From the NCBI GenBank assembly GCA_963740525.1, contig CAVUEG010000009.1, positions 1 through 20,738 of the forward strand: a DNA stretch of 20,738 nt, given 5' to 3'. The position numbers and the translations under genes were made by a program. This document shows positions 14,001 to 20,738 of the stretch, piece after piece. The stretch comes from CAVUEG01 sp963740525. Lineage in GTDB: Bacteria; Actinomycetota; Actinomycetes; Propionibacteriales; Nocardioidaceae. The notes beneath the pieces were generated by a model. The model ran no database searches and was not told where the DNA came from. It saw only the letters and a program-made list of their open reading frames with translations. Position 1 is the first letter of the stretch. Each line of letters opens with the position of its first letter.

Positions 14001-15167
14001 ATGAGTGAGGGCGACAGCACGCGCCTGCCGGAGATCCGTCCCGTCGACTGGGCCCTGGCTGGCGCCCTCACGGCGCTCGGGACCTGGATGATGCTCGAGA
14101 ACATCCTGTTCCACGACACGGGTGCGGCATCCGTCATCGACGGCACCATGGTCCACGAGCTGACGACCCACTCGTGGGCCATGCTCCCGTTCTTTCTGCT
14201 CGCGACGGTGCCGGTGCTGTGGTGGCGACGCAACCTCGTCGCCGTGACCGGCTCGGCGTTGGCGGTGATGGTGCTCCACGACCTGCTCTTCGGCTGGGTG
14301 ACCCGGTGTGGCGCAGGCCTCCCCCTGGCCTTCGTCCTGACCTATCTGGGCGCGGTCGCCCTGGAGCGCAGACGGGCCCTGCTCACGATGGGCCTGGCCA
14401 CCCTGCTCACGGGCGCGGTGCTCGCCCTCGACGCGACCACCGGCCTCGAGCCGCTCCTGCTCGCCTTCCTGATCGTGCTGATCGTCTTCGCGGTAGGCCG
14501 GGCGGTCCGCCACCGCACGACGATGAGCGAGGTGCTGGAGGCACGGACGGTCGAGCTCCAGCAGCTGCGCGACGAGCGGGTCACCCTGGAGGTCGCCGAC
14601 GACCGCGCCCGGCTCTCCCGCCAGCTCGACGGGCTCCTGCAGGAGCGCCTCGGCCAGCTCGCCACCGCTGCCGAGTCGGGGGACGACCTCGATCCGGGCG
14701 CAGCCAGGGCACTCTTCGAGTCCATCGAGGACGAGAGCCGCGCGACCCTCGACGACATGCGCGAGATCGTGGGCCTCCTGAGGAGTGGGGACGTGGCGCT
14801 GGCCCCCGCACCCACCGTGGCGCACCTCGGCGCGTTGCTGGCCCGGCACACCAGGGCAGACGCGCGGCTGACCGTGACCGGTGACCCGCGCTCGCTGCCC
14901 GCGACGGTCGAGCTCTCGGCGTACCGCATCGTCGAGCACCTCGTCACCAGCCTGGCGGACAGACCGGACTCTCACATCGAGGTCGGCGTCAGGTTCGACG
15001 ACAACGCCCTGGAGATCCGGGTCAACGGACCCGTCGACAGGTCTGCCCACCTCAAGGCCGCCGTCGCCCGGTCCAGGGAGCGTGCCAAGTTCCTCGGCGG
15101 CTCCTTGGACGTGAAGGTGAGCCGGGGCCGGGCCAGTGCCGTGGCGCAGCTCCCCGTCCCGGGATAG
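14001..15167 (+). CDS. Degenerate sensor histidine kinase (pseudokinase)
   Basis: A 388-residue protein: a membrane sensor (residues 13-168, FGWVTRCG at 97-104), a short coiled linker, and a HisKA_3-like dimerisation helix and HATPase-like end that lack catalytic residues. DRARLSRQLDG (201-211) aligns with the ERARIxRELHD box, putting D210 where the phospho-acceptor His should be. The N box AYRIVEHLVTSLADR (307-321) has S317 in place of the Mg-binding Asn. No DxGxG or GxGxG box is seen, only VNGPVD, then RERAKFLGGSL. It probably neither binds ATP well nor autophosphorylates. It may dimerise with or modulate the active kinase encoded 2 nt downstream. Confidence 0.85.
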   Translation: MSEGDSTRLPEIRPVDWALAGALTALGTWMMLENILFHDTGAASVIDGTMVHELTTHSWAMLPFFLLATVPVLWWRRNLVAVTGSALAVMVLHDLLFGWVTRCGAGLPLAFVLTYLGAVALERRRALLTMGLATLLTGAVLALDATTGLEPLLLAFLIVLIVFAVGRAVRHRTTMSEVLEARTVELQQLRDERVTLEVADDRARLSRQLDGLLQERLGQLATAAESGDDLDPGAARALFESIEDESRATLDDMREIVGLLRSGDVALAPAPTVAHLGALLARHTRADARLTVTGDPRSLPATVELSAYRIVEHLVTSLADRPDSHIEVGVRFDDNALEIRVNGPVDRSAHLKAAVARSRERAKFLGGSLDVKVSRGRASAVAQLPVPG

Positions 15168-15169
15168 CA

Positions 15170-16294
15170 GTGACCGTCGTGCGTCACCTCGAGCGCTTCG
15201 GCATCGCCGCGGGGGTCCTCCTCCTGATGGCGTTGCCGACAGCCCTCCACGGCTGGCCGACGACCTGGCGAGGCAACCTGTTCACCGCACTCGTCCTGGG
15301 AGGCGGACTCGCGCTTCTCTGGTGGCGCAGCCATCCACGTGCGTCCTCAGCCGTGGCGCTCGGGTTGTTCCTGGCGAGCCTTGCCGTCGGCGGCGGCTGG
15401 TTCCCCGACACCGGGGTCGCTCTGCTCTCTTTCGGCTTCGCCGTGCTCGCCCTCGGGTGGCAGGGACGGGCGGCCTGGATGGGAGCTCTGTGCGGTGCGG
15501 CCTACCTGGTCCCGCTCTACTACCTCAGCGAGATGGGCAGCTGGGTCGCGGCGCTGATGTTCACGGTGCCGCCGTACGCCGTCGGCACGGTGCTGCGACT
15601 TCGCAACGAGACCGCGGACCAGCTCGCCCTTCGCGCCCAGGAGCTCGAGGAGGAGCGCGAGCTCTTCTCCCAGATCGCCCTGCGCCACGAGCGAGCTCGG
15701 ATCGCCAGTGAGCTGCACGACATCGTCGGCCACGCGATCAGCGTGATGGTGATCCAGGCGGCCGCGGGACAGCGGCTCGTCGACGCGGACCCCGAGCGCG
15801 CCAAGGGGGCGTTCGCGGCCATCTCGGAGTCGGCCCGGCAGGGCACCAAGGACCTGGAGCGCCTGATCGACCTCCTTGCCGGAAGCGAGGTGGACACGAC
15901 CTCGAGACCCGACCTCTCCCTTGTCGAGGAGGTGGTCGAACGCGCGGGGCGCAGTGGACTCCACGTCACCTGCCGCTTCGAGGGCGACCGTGGCCGGGTC
16001 CCGGAGCAGGTTGCGCACCTGGCGTTCCGGGTGGTGCAGGAGAGCCTGACCAACGCGCTGCGCTATGCGCCGGGCGCCGAGGTCCGGATCGCGATCAGCA
16101 TCGACCCGGCCGGGTCCGGCCTGGCGGTGCGGGTGGAGAACGACCGCGTCCAGCAGCCCGGGGCGGCGCTCGCCGGCACCGGGCGCGGCCTGGTCGGTCT
16201 GCGCGAACGAGTCCAGACTCTCGGCGGTCAGTTCACCGCGGGCAGCACGAGGATAGGTGGCTGGGCAGTCGAGGCGCGGCTTCCGGGACGTTGA
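15170..16294 (+). CDS. Sensor histidine kinase, HisKA_3 (NarX/DesK-like)
   Basis: A 374-residue membrane kinase. There are about five N-terminal transmembrane helices (to residue 140), a coiled linker (LALRAQELEEERELF), a HisKA_3 box ERARIASELHDIVGHAISVM with phospho-acceptor H183, an N box VQESLTNALRYAP with N295, a G1 region VENDRV (D325, variant), and G2 GTGRGLVGLRERV. All core residues for autophosphorylation are present. GTG 15170 starts 2 nt after the pseudokinase stop, so the two are tightly coupled. The membrane part lacks the FGWVTRCG motif of the two upstream genes. The divergent NarL-type regulator is the likely partner. It ends 4 nt from the stop of the convergent DUF1905 gene. 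Confidence 0.93.
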   Translation: MTVVRHLERFGIAAGVLLLMALPTALHGWPTTWRGNLFTALVLGGGLALLWWRSHPRASSAVALGLFLASLAVGGGWFPDTGVALLSFGFAVLALGWQGRAAWMGALCGAAYLVPLYYLSEMGSWVAALMFTVPPYAVGTVLRLRNETADQLALRAQELEEERELFSQIALRHERARIASELHDIVGHAISVMVIQAAAGQRLVDADPERAKGAFAAISESARQGTKDLERLIDLLAGSEVDTTSRPDLSLVEEVVERAGRSGLHVTCRFEGDRGRVPEQVAHLAFRVVQESLTNALRYAPGAEVRIAISIDPAGSGLAVRVENDRVQQPGAALAGTGRGLVGLRERVQTLGGQFTAGSTRIGGWAVEARLPGR

Positions 16295-16298
16295 GCTG

Positions 16299-16592
16299 CT
16301 AGCGGCGTACGACGTCCAGGGCGACCGTCACGACCTCGTCCATGTCGAGCCCCGCGGCCTGGCGCACCGCGACCTTCAACGGGACCAGGTAGTGACCGTC
16401 CTTGGGGAAGAGGGCGGTGGTGAACTCGGTGTCGTTGATCCGCACGACGACCGGCACCTGGCCCCAGTACTCGATCCCCTTGGCAGCGAACTTGATGTCC
16501 GCGCTCTCCTCCTTGGGGACGCGCAGGAAGTAGAACGGTGCCGGGCCGCGCCACTCGACGACCCGGCCCTCGAACTCGAACTCGTGGTCCAC
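16299..16592 (-). CDS. DUF1905 domain-containing protein
   Basis: A 97-residue protein that is a complete DUF1905 domain: FEFEGRVVEWRGPAPFYFLRVPKEESADI, then WGQVPVVVRINDTEFTTALFPKDGHYLVPLKVAVRQAAGL and DEVVTVALDVV. The domain is a small beta barrel of unknown biochemical role, often next to or fused to YdeI/OmdA-like proteins. ATG 16592 follows the DUF1059 stop by 2 nt, so it is the last gene of the HTH-HisKA/DUF1059/DUF1905 operon. No Shine-Dalgarno is obvious, which supports translational coupling. Confidence 0.92.
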   Translation of the reverse strand: MDHEFEFEGRVVEWRGPAPFYFLRVPKEESADIKFAAKGIEYWGQVPVVVRINDTEFTTALFPKDGHYLVPLKVAVRQAAGLDMDEVVTVALDVVRR

Positions 16593-16594
16593 GG

Positions 16595-16777
16595 TCAGCT
16601 CAGACCGAGAACGATGTTGGCCCCGATTGCCTCGAGCATCTCGGGGGTGACGTCGGTGACGCCGTGGTCCCTGCGGGCATGTGCGGCGACCTGCTCCAGG
16701 ATCCGCTCACGGCTCTCGTCCTCGAAACGCGCCGAGCAGCCAGGCATCGCGTCGCCACAGAAAAGCTTGAACTTCAT
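16595..16777 (-). CDS. DUF1059 domain-containing small protein
   Basis: A 60-residue DUF1059 protein: MKFKLFCGDAMPGCSARFEDES, then RILEQVAAHARRDHGVTDVTPEMLEAI. C7, C14, H33 and H38 form a Cys2-His2 set that could bind a metal. That is a family-level impression, not proven. The ATG overlaps the stop of the upstream kinase-like gene (ATGA, 4 nt), and AGGGAGGAAA lies just ahead of it. The same transcript continues into DUF1905. The function is unknown; the tight coupling suggests an accessory to the kinase-like protein. Confidence 0.9.
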   Translation of the reverse strand: MKFKLFCGDAMPGCSARFEDESRERILEQVAAHARRDHGVTDVTPEMLEAIGANIVLGLS

Positions 16778-17721
16778 GGGTTTCCTCCCTTGTCGGTGCC
16801 CGGTCCGGACGGCTCCGGATCGAGCGATGGTTCTCGAGGCAACCGTGCGAGGAGCACAGTGCCCTGGTCATCGCCCTCGGCCCCGAGGATGCCCCCGTGG
16901 GCCACGACGAGAGCTCGGGCCAGGTACAGCCCGATTGTCACCCCGGTCGCGTCGTCGTTGGTGTCGAATGGGTCGAAGAGTGCCTTGAGCACCGTCTGGC
17001 TGATCGGGGTGCCCTCGCGCACCACGCGGATCTCGTGCCAGGACCCGCTCTGGACGACGTCGACGAAGACCAACTGAGGCGCCGGTTCCCGGTGCGCGGT
17101 GGCCCACAGGTCGCGGAGCACCCGCAAGAGCAGCCGTGGGTCGGCCTGGACCACCAGCTCGGCGCCGAGGCGTACGCCGGGACAGCCGTCGAGCTCTCGG
17201 CACAGCCCAGCCACGTCGACGGGTTCGATGCCGACCCGGATCCTGCCCAGGGACGCCGACGTGGCCAGCTCGACGTCGAGGATGTGCTCGGAGAGACGGG
17301 TCAGGGCGTCCGAGAGCCGCGCGAACGAGTCCGGCACCTGGTCCTCGGGCACGTCGCCCTCCGCCAGCAGCATGGCCCACCCCCTGGCCACGGCCACCGG
17401 CGTGCGCAGCTCGTGGGCGAAGGCAGCCAGGAAGCGGTCTCGCTGGCGCGCCTCGTCGGGATCAGGTCGGTTGGTGACTGCCGCGTCCCCGGCCACCAGG
17501 AAGTCCCGCACCCAGCGATGCAGCAGCGAGGGCACGATCTCCCACTCCTGGGCCACGTCCTCCACGGATCTGCCACCGAGCACGCCGAGCACCATGGCGA
17601 CGCGTGGGTCGACGGCCGCCTCGGCCATGACCCGAGGGTCGACGTGGCGAGGCGTGACCCGGCGCGGGGCGGGGTCGCCCGCCTGGTGCTGCGGCGGCAC
17701 CGGGTTCGAGGTGTCGCTCAA
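16774..17721 (-). CDS. Soluble HTH-HisKA histidine kinase-like protein with eroded ATPase motifs
   Basis: A 315-residue protein with no transmembrane segment. The N-terminal part (about 44-75, VLGGRSVEDVAQEWEIVPSLLHRWVRDF) resembles the helix-turn-helix of transposase/Helix-loop regulators. It is followed by a HisKA box FAHELRTPVAVARGW with H103, and an HATPase-like region with F box LFDPF (248-252) and G2-like TGVTIGLYLARALVVAHGG. The N box RVLRDLWATAHR lacks the expected Asn residues and G1 reads VVREGTPIS without DxGxG, so ATP use is doubtful. The start is TTG 17721 with GGGGGGAC five nt upstream; an internal GTG at residue 8 is an alternative. First gene of the operon with DUF1059 and DUF1905. 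Confidence 0.82.
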   Translation of the reverse strand: MSDTSNPVPPQHQAGDPAPRRVTPRHVDPRVMAEAAVDPRVAMVLGVLGGRSVEDVAQEWEIVPSLLHRWVRDFLVAGDAAVTNRPDPDEARQRDRFLAAFAHELRTPVAVARGWAMLLAEGDVPEDQVPDSFARLSDALTRLSEHILDVELATSASLGRIRVGIEPVDVAGLCRELDGCPGVRLGAELVVQADPRLLLRVLRDLWATAHREPAPQLVFVDVVQSGSWHEIRVVREGTPISQTVLKALFDPFDTNDDATGVTIGLYLARALVVAHGGILGAEGDDQGTVLLARLPREPSLDPEPSGPGTDKGGNP

Positions 17722-17857
17722 CGCGTCCCCCCGTCCGGGCGTGCCGCCCCTCGCCGTGACTTCCCCCGCAGATCCCCGAGAAGCATTCGAGCGCAGCGAT
17801 ACCGTACGACGATTCGGCGCGGTTGGACGGGATAAACCACGAATGGTCTAGTTTCCC

Positions 17858-17896
17858 GGCCTCAGGACCATCTCGTTGGCGAACGAGGTCCTGGCC
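17858..17896. other. Long bulged hairpin in the intergenic region
   Basis: GGCC (17858-17861), AGGACC (17864-17869) and TCGTT (17873-17877) pair with AACGA (17882-17886), GGTCCT (17887-17892) and GGCC (17893-17896) around a GGCG loop. This is 15 pairs with 2-nt and 3-nt bulges on one side. It lies in the 280-bp spacer between the HTH-HisKA gene and the acyl-CoA synthetase gene. It could be a terminator, a structured RNA, or a protein site. No gene was found in the spacer. Confidence 0.45.
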
Positions 17897-17947
17897 AGGG
17901 TCGCGACGCTGGCGTCCTACCCCGGGAGCACGTCTGTGAATACTGCT

Positions 17948-17981
17948 GTGCCCGGCCCCAGCGGTTGCTGGGACCGGGCAC
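17948..17981 (-). terminator. 15-bp stem-loop terminator of the acyl-CoA synthetase gene
   Basis: Arms 17948-17962 and 17967-17981 (GTGCCCGGCCCCAGC / GCTGGGACCGGGCAC) pair at 14 of 15 positions around a 4-nt GGTT loop. It starts 20 nt after the minus-strand stop at 18002. No U tract follows on either strand, as is common for actinobacterial terminators. Confidence 0.7.
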
Positions 17982-18001
17982 GAGGCGGTGTGGGTGAAGC
18001 G

Positions 18002-19831
18002 TCAGGCGTACATCTTGTCGATCAGGGCCCCGTGGTTGGTCTCCACCACGTTGCGCTTGACCTTCATCGACGGCGTGAGCTCGCCCGACTCGACCGAGAG
18101 GTCGTGGTCGAGCAGCTCGAACTTCTTGATCGTCTCCCAGCGGTTCAGCTGGTCGTTCAGCTGGGCGACGTAGCCGCTGACCATCTCGCGGGTCTGCGGT
18201 GCGGCCACGATCTCGGCGTACTCCTTGCCACCGAGGCCGTTGCTCTCGGCCCAGCCGGCAATCGCGTCGGGGTCCAGGGTGACCAGCGCGACGCAGTAGT
18301 TGCGCTGGTCACCGAAGACCATGAACTGGCTGGCGAAGGGGCAGACGGCCTTGAACTTGGCCTCGATGGCCGGCGGGGCGATGTACTTGCCGCCGGAGGT
18401 CTTGAACAGCTCCTTGATCCGGCCGGTGATCGTCAGGTAGCCCTCGGAGTCGAGGGCGCCCTTGTCGCCGGTGCGCAGCCAGCCGTCCTCGGTGAGCGTC
18501 TCGGCGGTGGCTTCGGGCATGTTGTGGTAGCCGTCCATGACGCCGGGGCCGGCGATCTGGATCTCGTCACCCTCCCCGAGACGCACCCGGCTGCCGGGTA
18601 CGACGGGACCGACGGTGCCGAACTTGTAGTTGTCGGGGTGGTTGACGAACGAGCCGGCCGAGGACTCGGTCAGGCCGTAGCCCTCGAGGATCAGGATGCC
18701 CGCGGCGTGGAACCACTCGGCGATGTCGCGGTTGAGCGCAGCGGCACCGGAGATGAAGAAGCGCACCCGTCCACCGAAACGGTCGCGCACCTTGGAGAAG
18801 ACCAGCTTGTCGAACAGCGCGTGCTGGGCCTTCAGCGCCAGCGGCACCGACTTGCCCTCACGCTTGAGGGAGTCGACCTGCTTGCCGACCTCGAACGCCT
18901 TGAGGAAGAGCTTCTCCTTGGCGCCGCCCTCGGCGGCCTGCATCGTGACGATGCGCGCGTGCGCCTTCTCGAAGATCCGTGGCGCGGCACCCATGAAGGT
19001 CGGCTTCACGATGGCGAGGTTGTCGATGATCTTGTCGACCCGGCCGTCGACCGCGGTGGCGAAGCCGCACGCGAGCTGGGTGGACAGGAGCACCTTGCCG
19101 AAGGAGTGCGCCATCGGCAGCCACAGGAACTGCAGGTCGTTCTCGTCGAGGATCTTCTGGGCCTGCATCGCGGCGCCCTCGTAAGTCCACGAGGAGTGCC
19201 GCAGCCGCACGCCCTTGGGACGGCCGGTGGTGCCGGAGGTGTAGATCAGGGTGGCCAGGTGCTCCGGCTCGATCGCGGCCATCGCCTCGTTGACCGCCTC
19301 GGGGTTCTCGCCCACGTGCTTCTCGCCCAGGGCGGAGAGGTCGTCGAGGGTCATCACCCAGTCGCCGTCGCCCGCGCCGTCGATGACGACGACCTTCTCC
19401 AGGTGCGGCAGCTGGGGCTTGTGCGCCTTGAGCTTGGCGACCTGCTCGTCGTCCTCGGCGAAGACCACGTGGCACTCGGAGTCGGAGACGATGTAGGCGA
19501 CGTCGTCGGCCATCGTCGAGGGGTAGACGGTGGTGGTCGCGGCGCCGGCGCACATCACGGCGAGGTCGGCGAGGATCCACTCCACCCGGGTGCCGCTGGC
19601 GATGCCGACGCGCTGCTCGGAGGTGATCCCGAGCGCAAGCAGGCCGGCGGCGAGCTTCTCGACCCGGTCTCCGGTCTCCTGCCAGGTCAGCGAGATCCAG
19701 GGCTCACCGTCGCCAGCGGGGTACCGATACGCCTCCAGGGTGGGGCTTTTGGCCACACGATCACGGAACTGCTTCGCCACGTTGGGCGAGCGGTTCTCGA
19801 TGAAGGAGGTGTCGGTGTTCACTGGCGACAT
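18002..19831 (-). CDS. Long-chain fatty-acid--CoA ligase (FAA1/FadD15-type AMP-dependent synthetase)
   Basis: A 609-residue ANL-superfamily enzyme. It activates a fatty acid with ATP to acyl-AMP and then acyl-CoA, probably in the cytoplasm or at the inner membrane face. Motifs: P-loop YTSGTTGRPKG (197-207), GYGLTESSAG (about 390s), WLRTGDKGALDSEGYLTITGRIKELFKTSGGKYIAP (AMP-binding and hinge), and a C-terminal ELTPSMKVKRNVV with the catalytic-lysine region. The length matches FAA1/FadD15-type enzymes (about 600). ATG 19831 follows AGGAGCCAAT. A long plus-strand frame across it is only a shadow. It is flanked by a strong hairpin downstream and a promoter-like inverted repeat upstream, so it is likely monocistronic. 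Confidence 0.96.
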   Translation of the reverse strand: MSPVNTDTSFIENRSPNVAKQFRDRVAKSPTLEAYRYPAGDGEPWISLTWQETGDRVEKLAAGLLALGITSEQRVGIASGTRVEWILADLAVMCAGAATTTVYPSTMADDVAYIVSDSECHVVFAEDDEQVAKLKAHKPQLPHLEKVVVIDGAGDGDWVMTLDDLSALGEKHVGENPEAVNEAMAAIEPEHLATLIYTSGTTGRPKGVRLRHSSWTYEGAAMQAQKILDENDLQFLWLPMAHSFGKVLLSTQLACGFATAVDGRVDKIIDNLAIVKPTFMGAAPRIFEKAHARIVTMQAAEGGAKEKLFLKAFEVGKQVDSLKREGKSVPLALKAQHALFDKLVFSKVRDRFGGRVRFFISGAAALNRDIAEWFHAAGILILEGYGLTESSAGSFVNHPDNYKFGTVGPVVPGSRVRLGEGDEIQIAGPGVMDGYHNMPEATAETLTEDGWLRTGDKGALDSEGYLTITGRIKELFKTSGGKYIAPPAIEAKFKAVCPFASQFMVFGDQRNYCVALVTLDPDAIAGWAESNGLGGKEYAEIVAAPQTREMVSGYVAQLNDQLNRWETIKKFELLDHDLSVESGELTPSMKVKRNVVETNHGALIDKMYA

Positions 19832-19877
19832 ATTGGCTCCTGGCTTGTTGCGGGCTGCTCGGTCCGGGGCAGGACCG

Positions 19878-19914
19878 GGTCGGTGACTAAGCAGTAACCT
19901 AGATCACACCGACC
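19878..19914 (-). promoter_or_regulatory. Promoter of the acyl-CoA synthetase with flanking 8-bp inverted repeat
   Basis: On the minus strand TAGGTT (19901-19896) resembles a -10 about 65 nt before ATG 19831. It is enclosed by GGTCGGTG (19878-19885) and CACCGACC (19907-19914), a perfect 8-bp inverted repeat with a 21-nt spacer. This could be a repressor operator (TetR/FadR-like control is common for such genes) or a 5'-UTR hairpin. The -35 is not convincing. Confidence 0.45.
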
Positions 19915-19918
19915 TTCG

Positions 19919-20578
19919 TTACATCCCCGGCCTAGCCACGTGGACGCCCGATCGCGCCAGCTCACGGCCGGCGACCGTCGCGAGATCGTCTATCTTGCGC
20001 AGCTCCGGGAGCAGGGAACGGTCGGTGGTCATCGCCCTGAACATCGTGCTGACCGTCACTCCGTGGCCAGGCTGCCGGACGATCTCGATCGCGTCGCCGG
20101 GGGCGATGACGCCCTCCTGCAGGACGCGCAGGTAGCCCCCCGGCCGCGCCCGGAGCGCAAAGCGTCTGACCCAGGCCCGGTCGTCGAAGCCGTTGCGGCG
20201 CTGCCAGCTCTTGAAGTCGTTGCACGGGATCCGCACCATCGCGACCTCGAACAGAGCGGTGCCGATCTGCCACCGCTCGCCCACCTCGGCCTCGTCGACG
20301 TCGATGCCGCTGGTGGTCAGGTTCTCGGCGAACTGACCGTTGCGGATCTTCCGGCCCAGCTCGTCCTCCCACCAGTCGAGCTCCTCCCGGGCGAACGCGT
20401 AGACCGCCTGGTCCCGCCCCCCGTGGTGCTTCACATCGCCGACCTGGTCCCCCTCGAGCCCGAGCCGGCCGACCTCCACCGGCCCCGGGACCGACTGCTT
20501 GTCCATGGCCGTGCGGCCGATCCCCGCCCACGCGGCCTCACGCACCCTGCCGACGTTGACCGAGATCACCTGCCCCAT
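19919..20578 (-). CDS. MOSC domain-containing protein (YiiM-like)
   Basis: A 219-residue MOSC protein. GRLGLEGDQVGDVKHHGGRDQAVYAF (about 37-62) and FAENLTTSGIDV (83-94) are MOSC signatures. C119 in MVRIPCNDFKSW is the expected cofactor-contacting cysteine of molybdenum-carrying MOSC enzymes. YiiM-type proteins reduce N-hydroxylated compounds. The length matches YiiM-like stand-alone forms. ATG 20578 has AGAGG upstream, and also GAGGAT exactly 6 nt upstream, so it may be read from a leader or be leaderless. Its upstream region is a 32-bp tandem repeat. Confidence 0.93.
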   Translation of the reverse strand: MGQVISVNVGRVREAAWAGIGRTAMDKQSVPGPVEVGRLGLEGDQVGDVKHHGGRDQAVYAFAREELDWWEDELGRKIRNGQFAENLTTSGIDVDEAEVGERWQIGTALFEVAMVRIPCNDFKSWQRRNGFDDRAWVRRFALRARPGGYLRVLQEGVIAPGDAIEIVRQPGHGVTVSTMFRAMTTDRSLLPELRKIDDLATVAGRELARSGVHVARPGM

Positions 20579-20597
20579 GACCTGATCCTCTCAGTTC

Positions 20598-20738
20598 GCC
20601 GACCGGGCAGTCCCGTCCGCCTGGAGCACGCCGACCGGGCAGTCCCGTCCGCCTGGAGGACGCCGACCGGGCAGTCCCGTCCGCCTGGAGGACGCCGACC
20701 GGGCAGTCCCGTCCGCCTGGAGCACGCCGACCGGGCAG
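20598..20738. repeat. 32-bp tandem repeat, 4.4 copies, open at the window edge
   Basis: Units at 20598-20629, 20630-20661, 20662-20693 and 20694-20725, plus 13 nt of a fifth. Units 1 and 4 end GAGCAC, units 2 and 3 GAGGAC; all other positions are identical. Each unit contains GACCGGG..CCCGTC, a small hairpin-capable pair. There are no spacers, so this is not a CRISPR array, and 32 is not a multiple of 3, so an in-frame protein repeat is unlikely. It begins 20 nt upstream of the MOSC start and probably contains its -35 region. Confidence 0.95.

Noticed and set aside
13413..15050. 545-codon minus-strand frame over the membrane protein and pseudokinase genes
   Set aside because: It is an Arg/Gly/Glu-rich shadow of two real plus-strand genes, without any fold or motif.
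17876..19897. 673-codon open frame on the plus strand opposite the acyl-CoA synthetase
   Set aside because: It is antisense to a clear enzyme gene, has low-complexity Val/Leu/Asp/Gly/Arg-rich composition, and shows no motifs. Such frames are a by-product of GC-rich third positions.
20598..20738. CRISPR array
   Set aside because: The 32-bp units are directly joined with no unique spacers, so it is a simple tandem repeat.

Overview
The window is high-GC DNA with strongly GC-biased third codon positions, frequent GTG/TTG starts and typical actinobacterial families: a SARP-type regulator fused to an nSTAND NTPase and WD40 repeats, NarL/LuxR two-component genes, PspC, DUF1059, and a FAA1-type acyl-CoA synthetase. 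The protein style fits a Nocardioides-like member of the Propionibacteriales. That is an inference from family content, not a placement by phylogeny. The region looks chromosomal and accessory. There are no rRNA or tRNA genes, no transposase and no CRISPR array.

Layout. 1-2.9 kb: start of a zinc-ribbon protein (minus, cut by the edge), an SMP-30/gluconolactonase (minus), a 26-codon ORF coupled to an aldo/keto reductase (plus), and a secreted lipoprotein (minus). 3.0-7.2 kb: one very long SARP(wHTH-BTAD)-nSTAND-TM-WD40 regulator, broken by five single-base frameshifts and preceded by two 8-bp direct repeats 11 bp apart. 7.4-8.05 kb: a hemolysin III/PAQR-like membrane protein with one frameshift. 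8.2-9.1 kb: a PspC protein and an unknown protein, behind a cluster of TCAGGG-type repeats and a palindrome. 9.15-12.6 kb: small single genes (SRPBCC, a CxxC..HxxxH protein, GNAT, two VOC proteins, a P-loop GTPase, an ABM monooxygenase). Several have a -10-like hexamer exactly 6 nt before ATG, which suggests leaderless transcripts.

12.6-16.3 kb: a two-component locus. A NarL-type response regulator (minus) diverges from a three-gene plus-strand operon: a membrane protein, a paralogue of it fused to a degenerate histidine kinase (His changed to Asp, ATP-binding boxes lost), and an intact HisKA_3 kinase. 16.3-17.7 kb: a minus-strand operon of a soluble HTH-HisKA kinase-like protein, DUF1059 and DUF1905. 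Its ATPase motifs are eroded. 17.9-20.6 kb: strong hairpins, the acyl-CoA synthetase (minus), and a MOSC protein (minus) whose upstream region is a 32-bp tandem repeat running off the window.

The parts most likely to be new biology are the pseudokinase/kinase/membrane-paralogue signalling module, the HTH-HisKA-DUF1059-DUF1905 operon, and the tandem repeat over the presumed MOSC promoter. The six frameshifts between 3.97 and 7.73 kb need raw-read checking before the SARP locus is called decayed.
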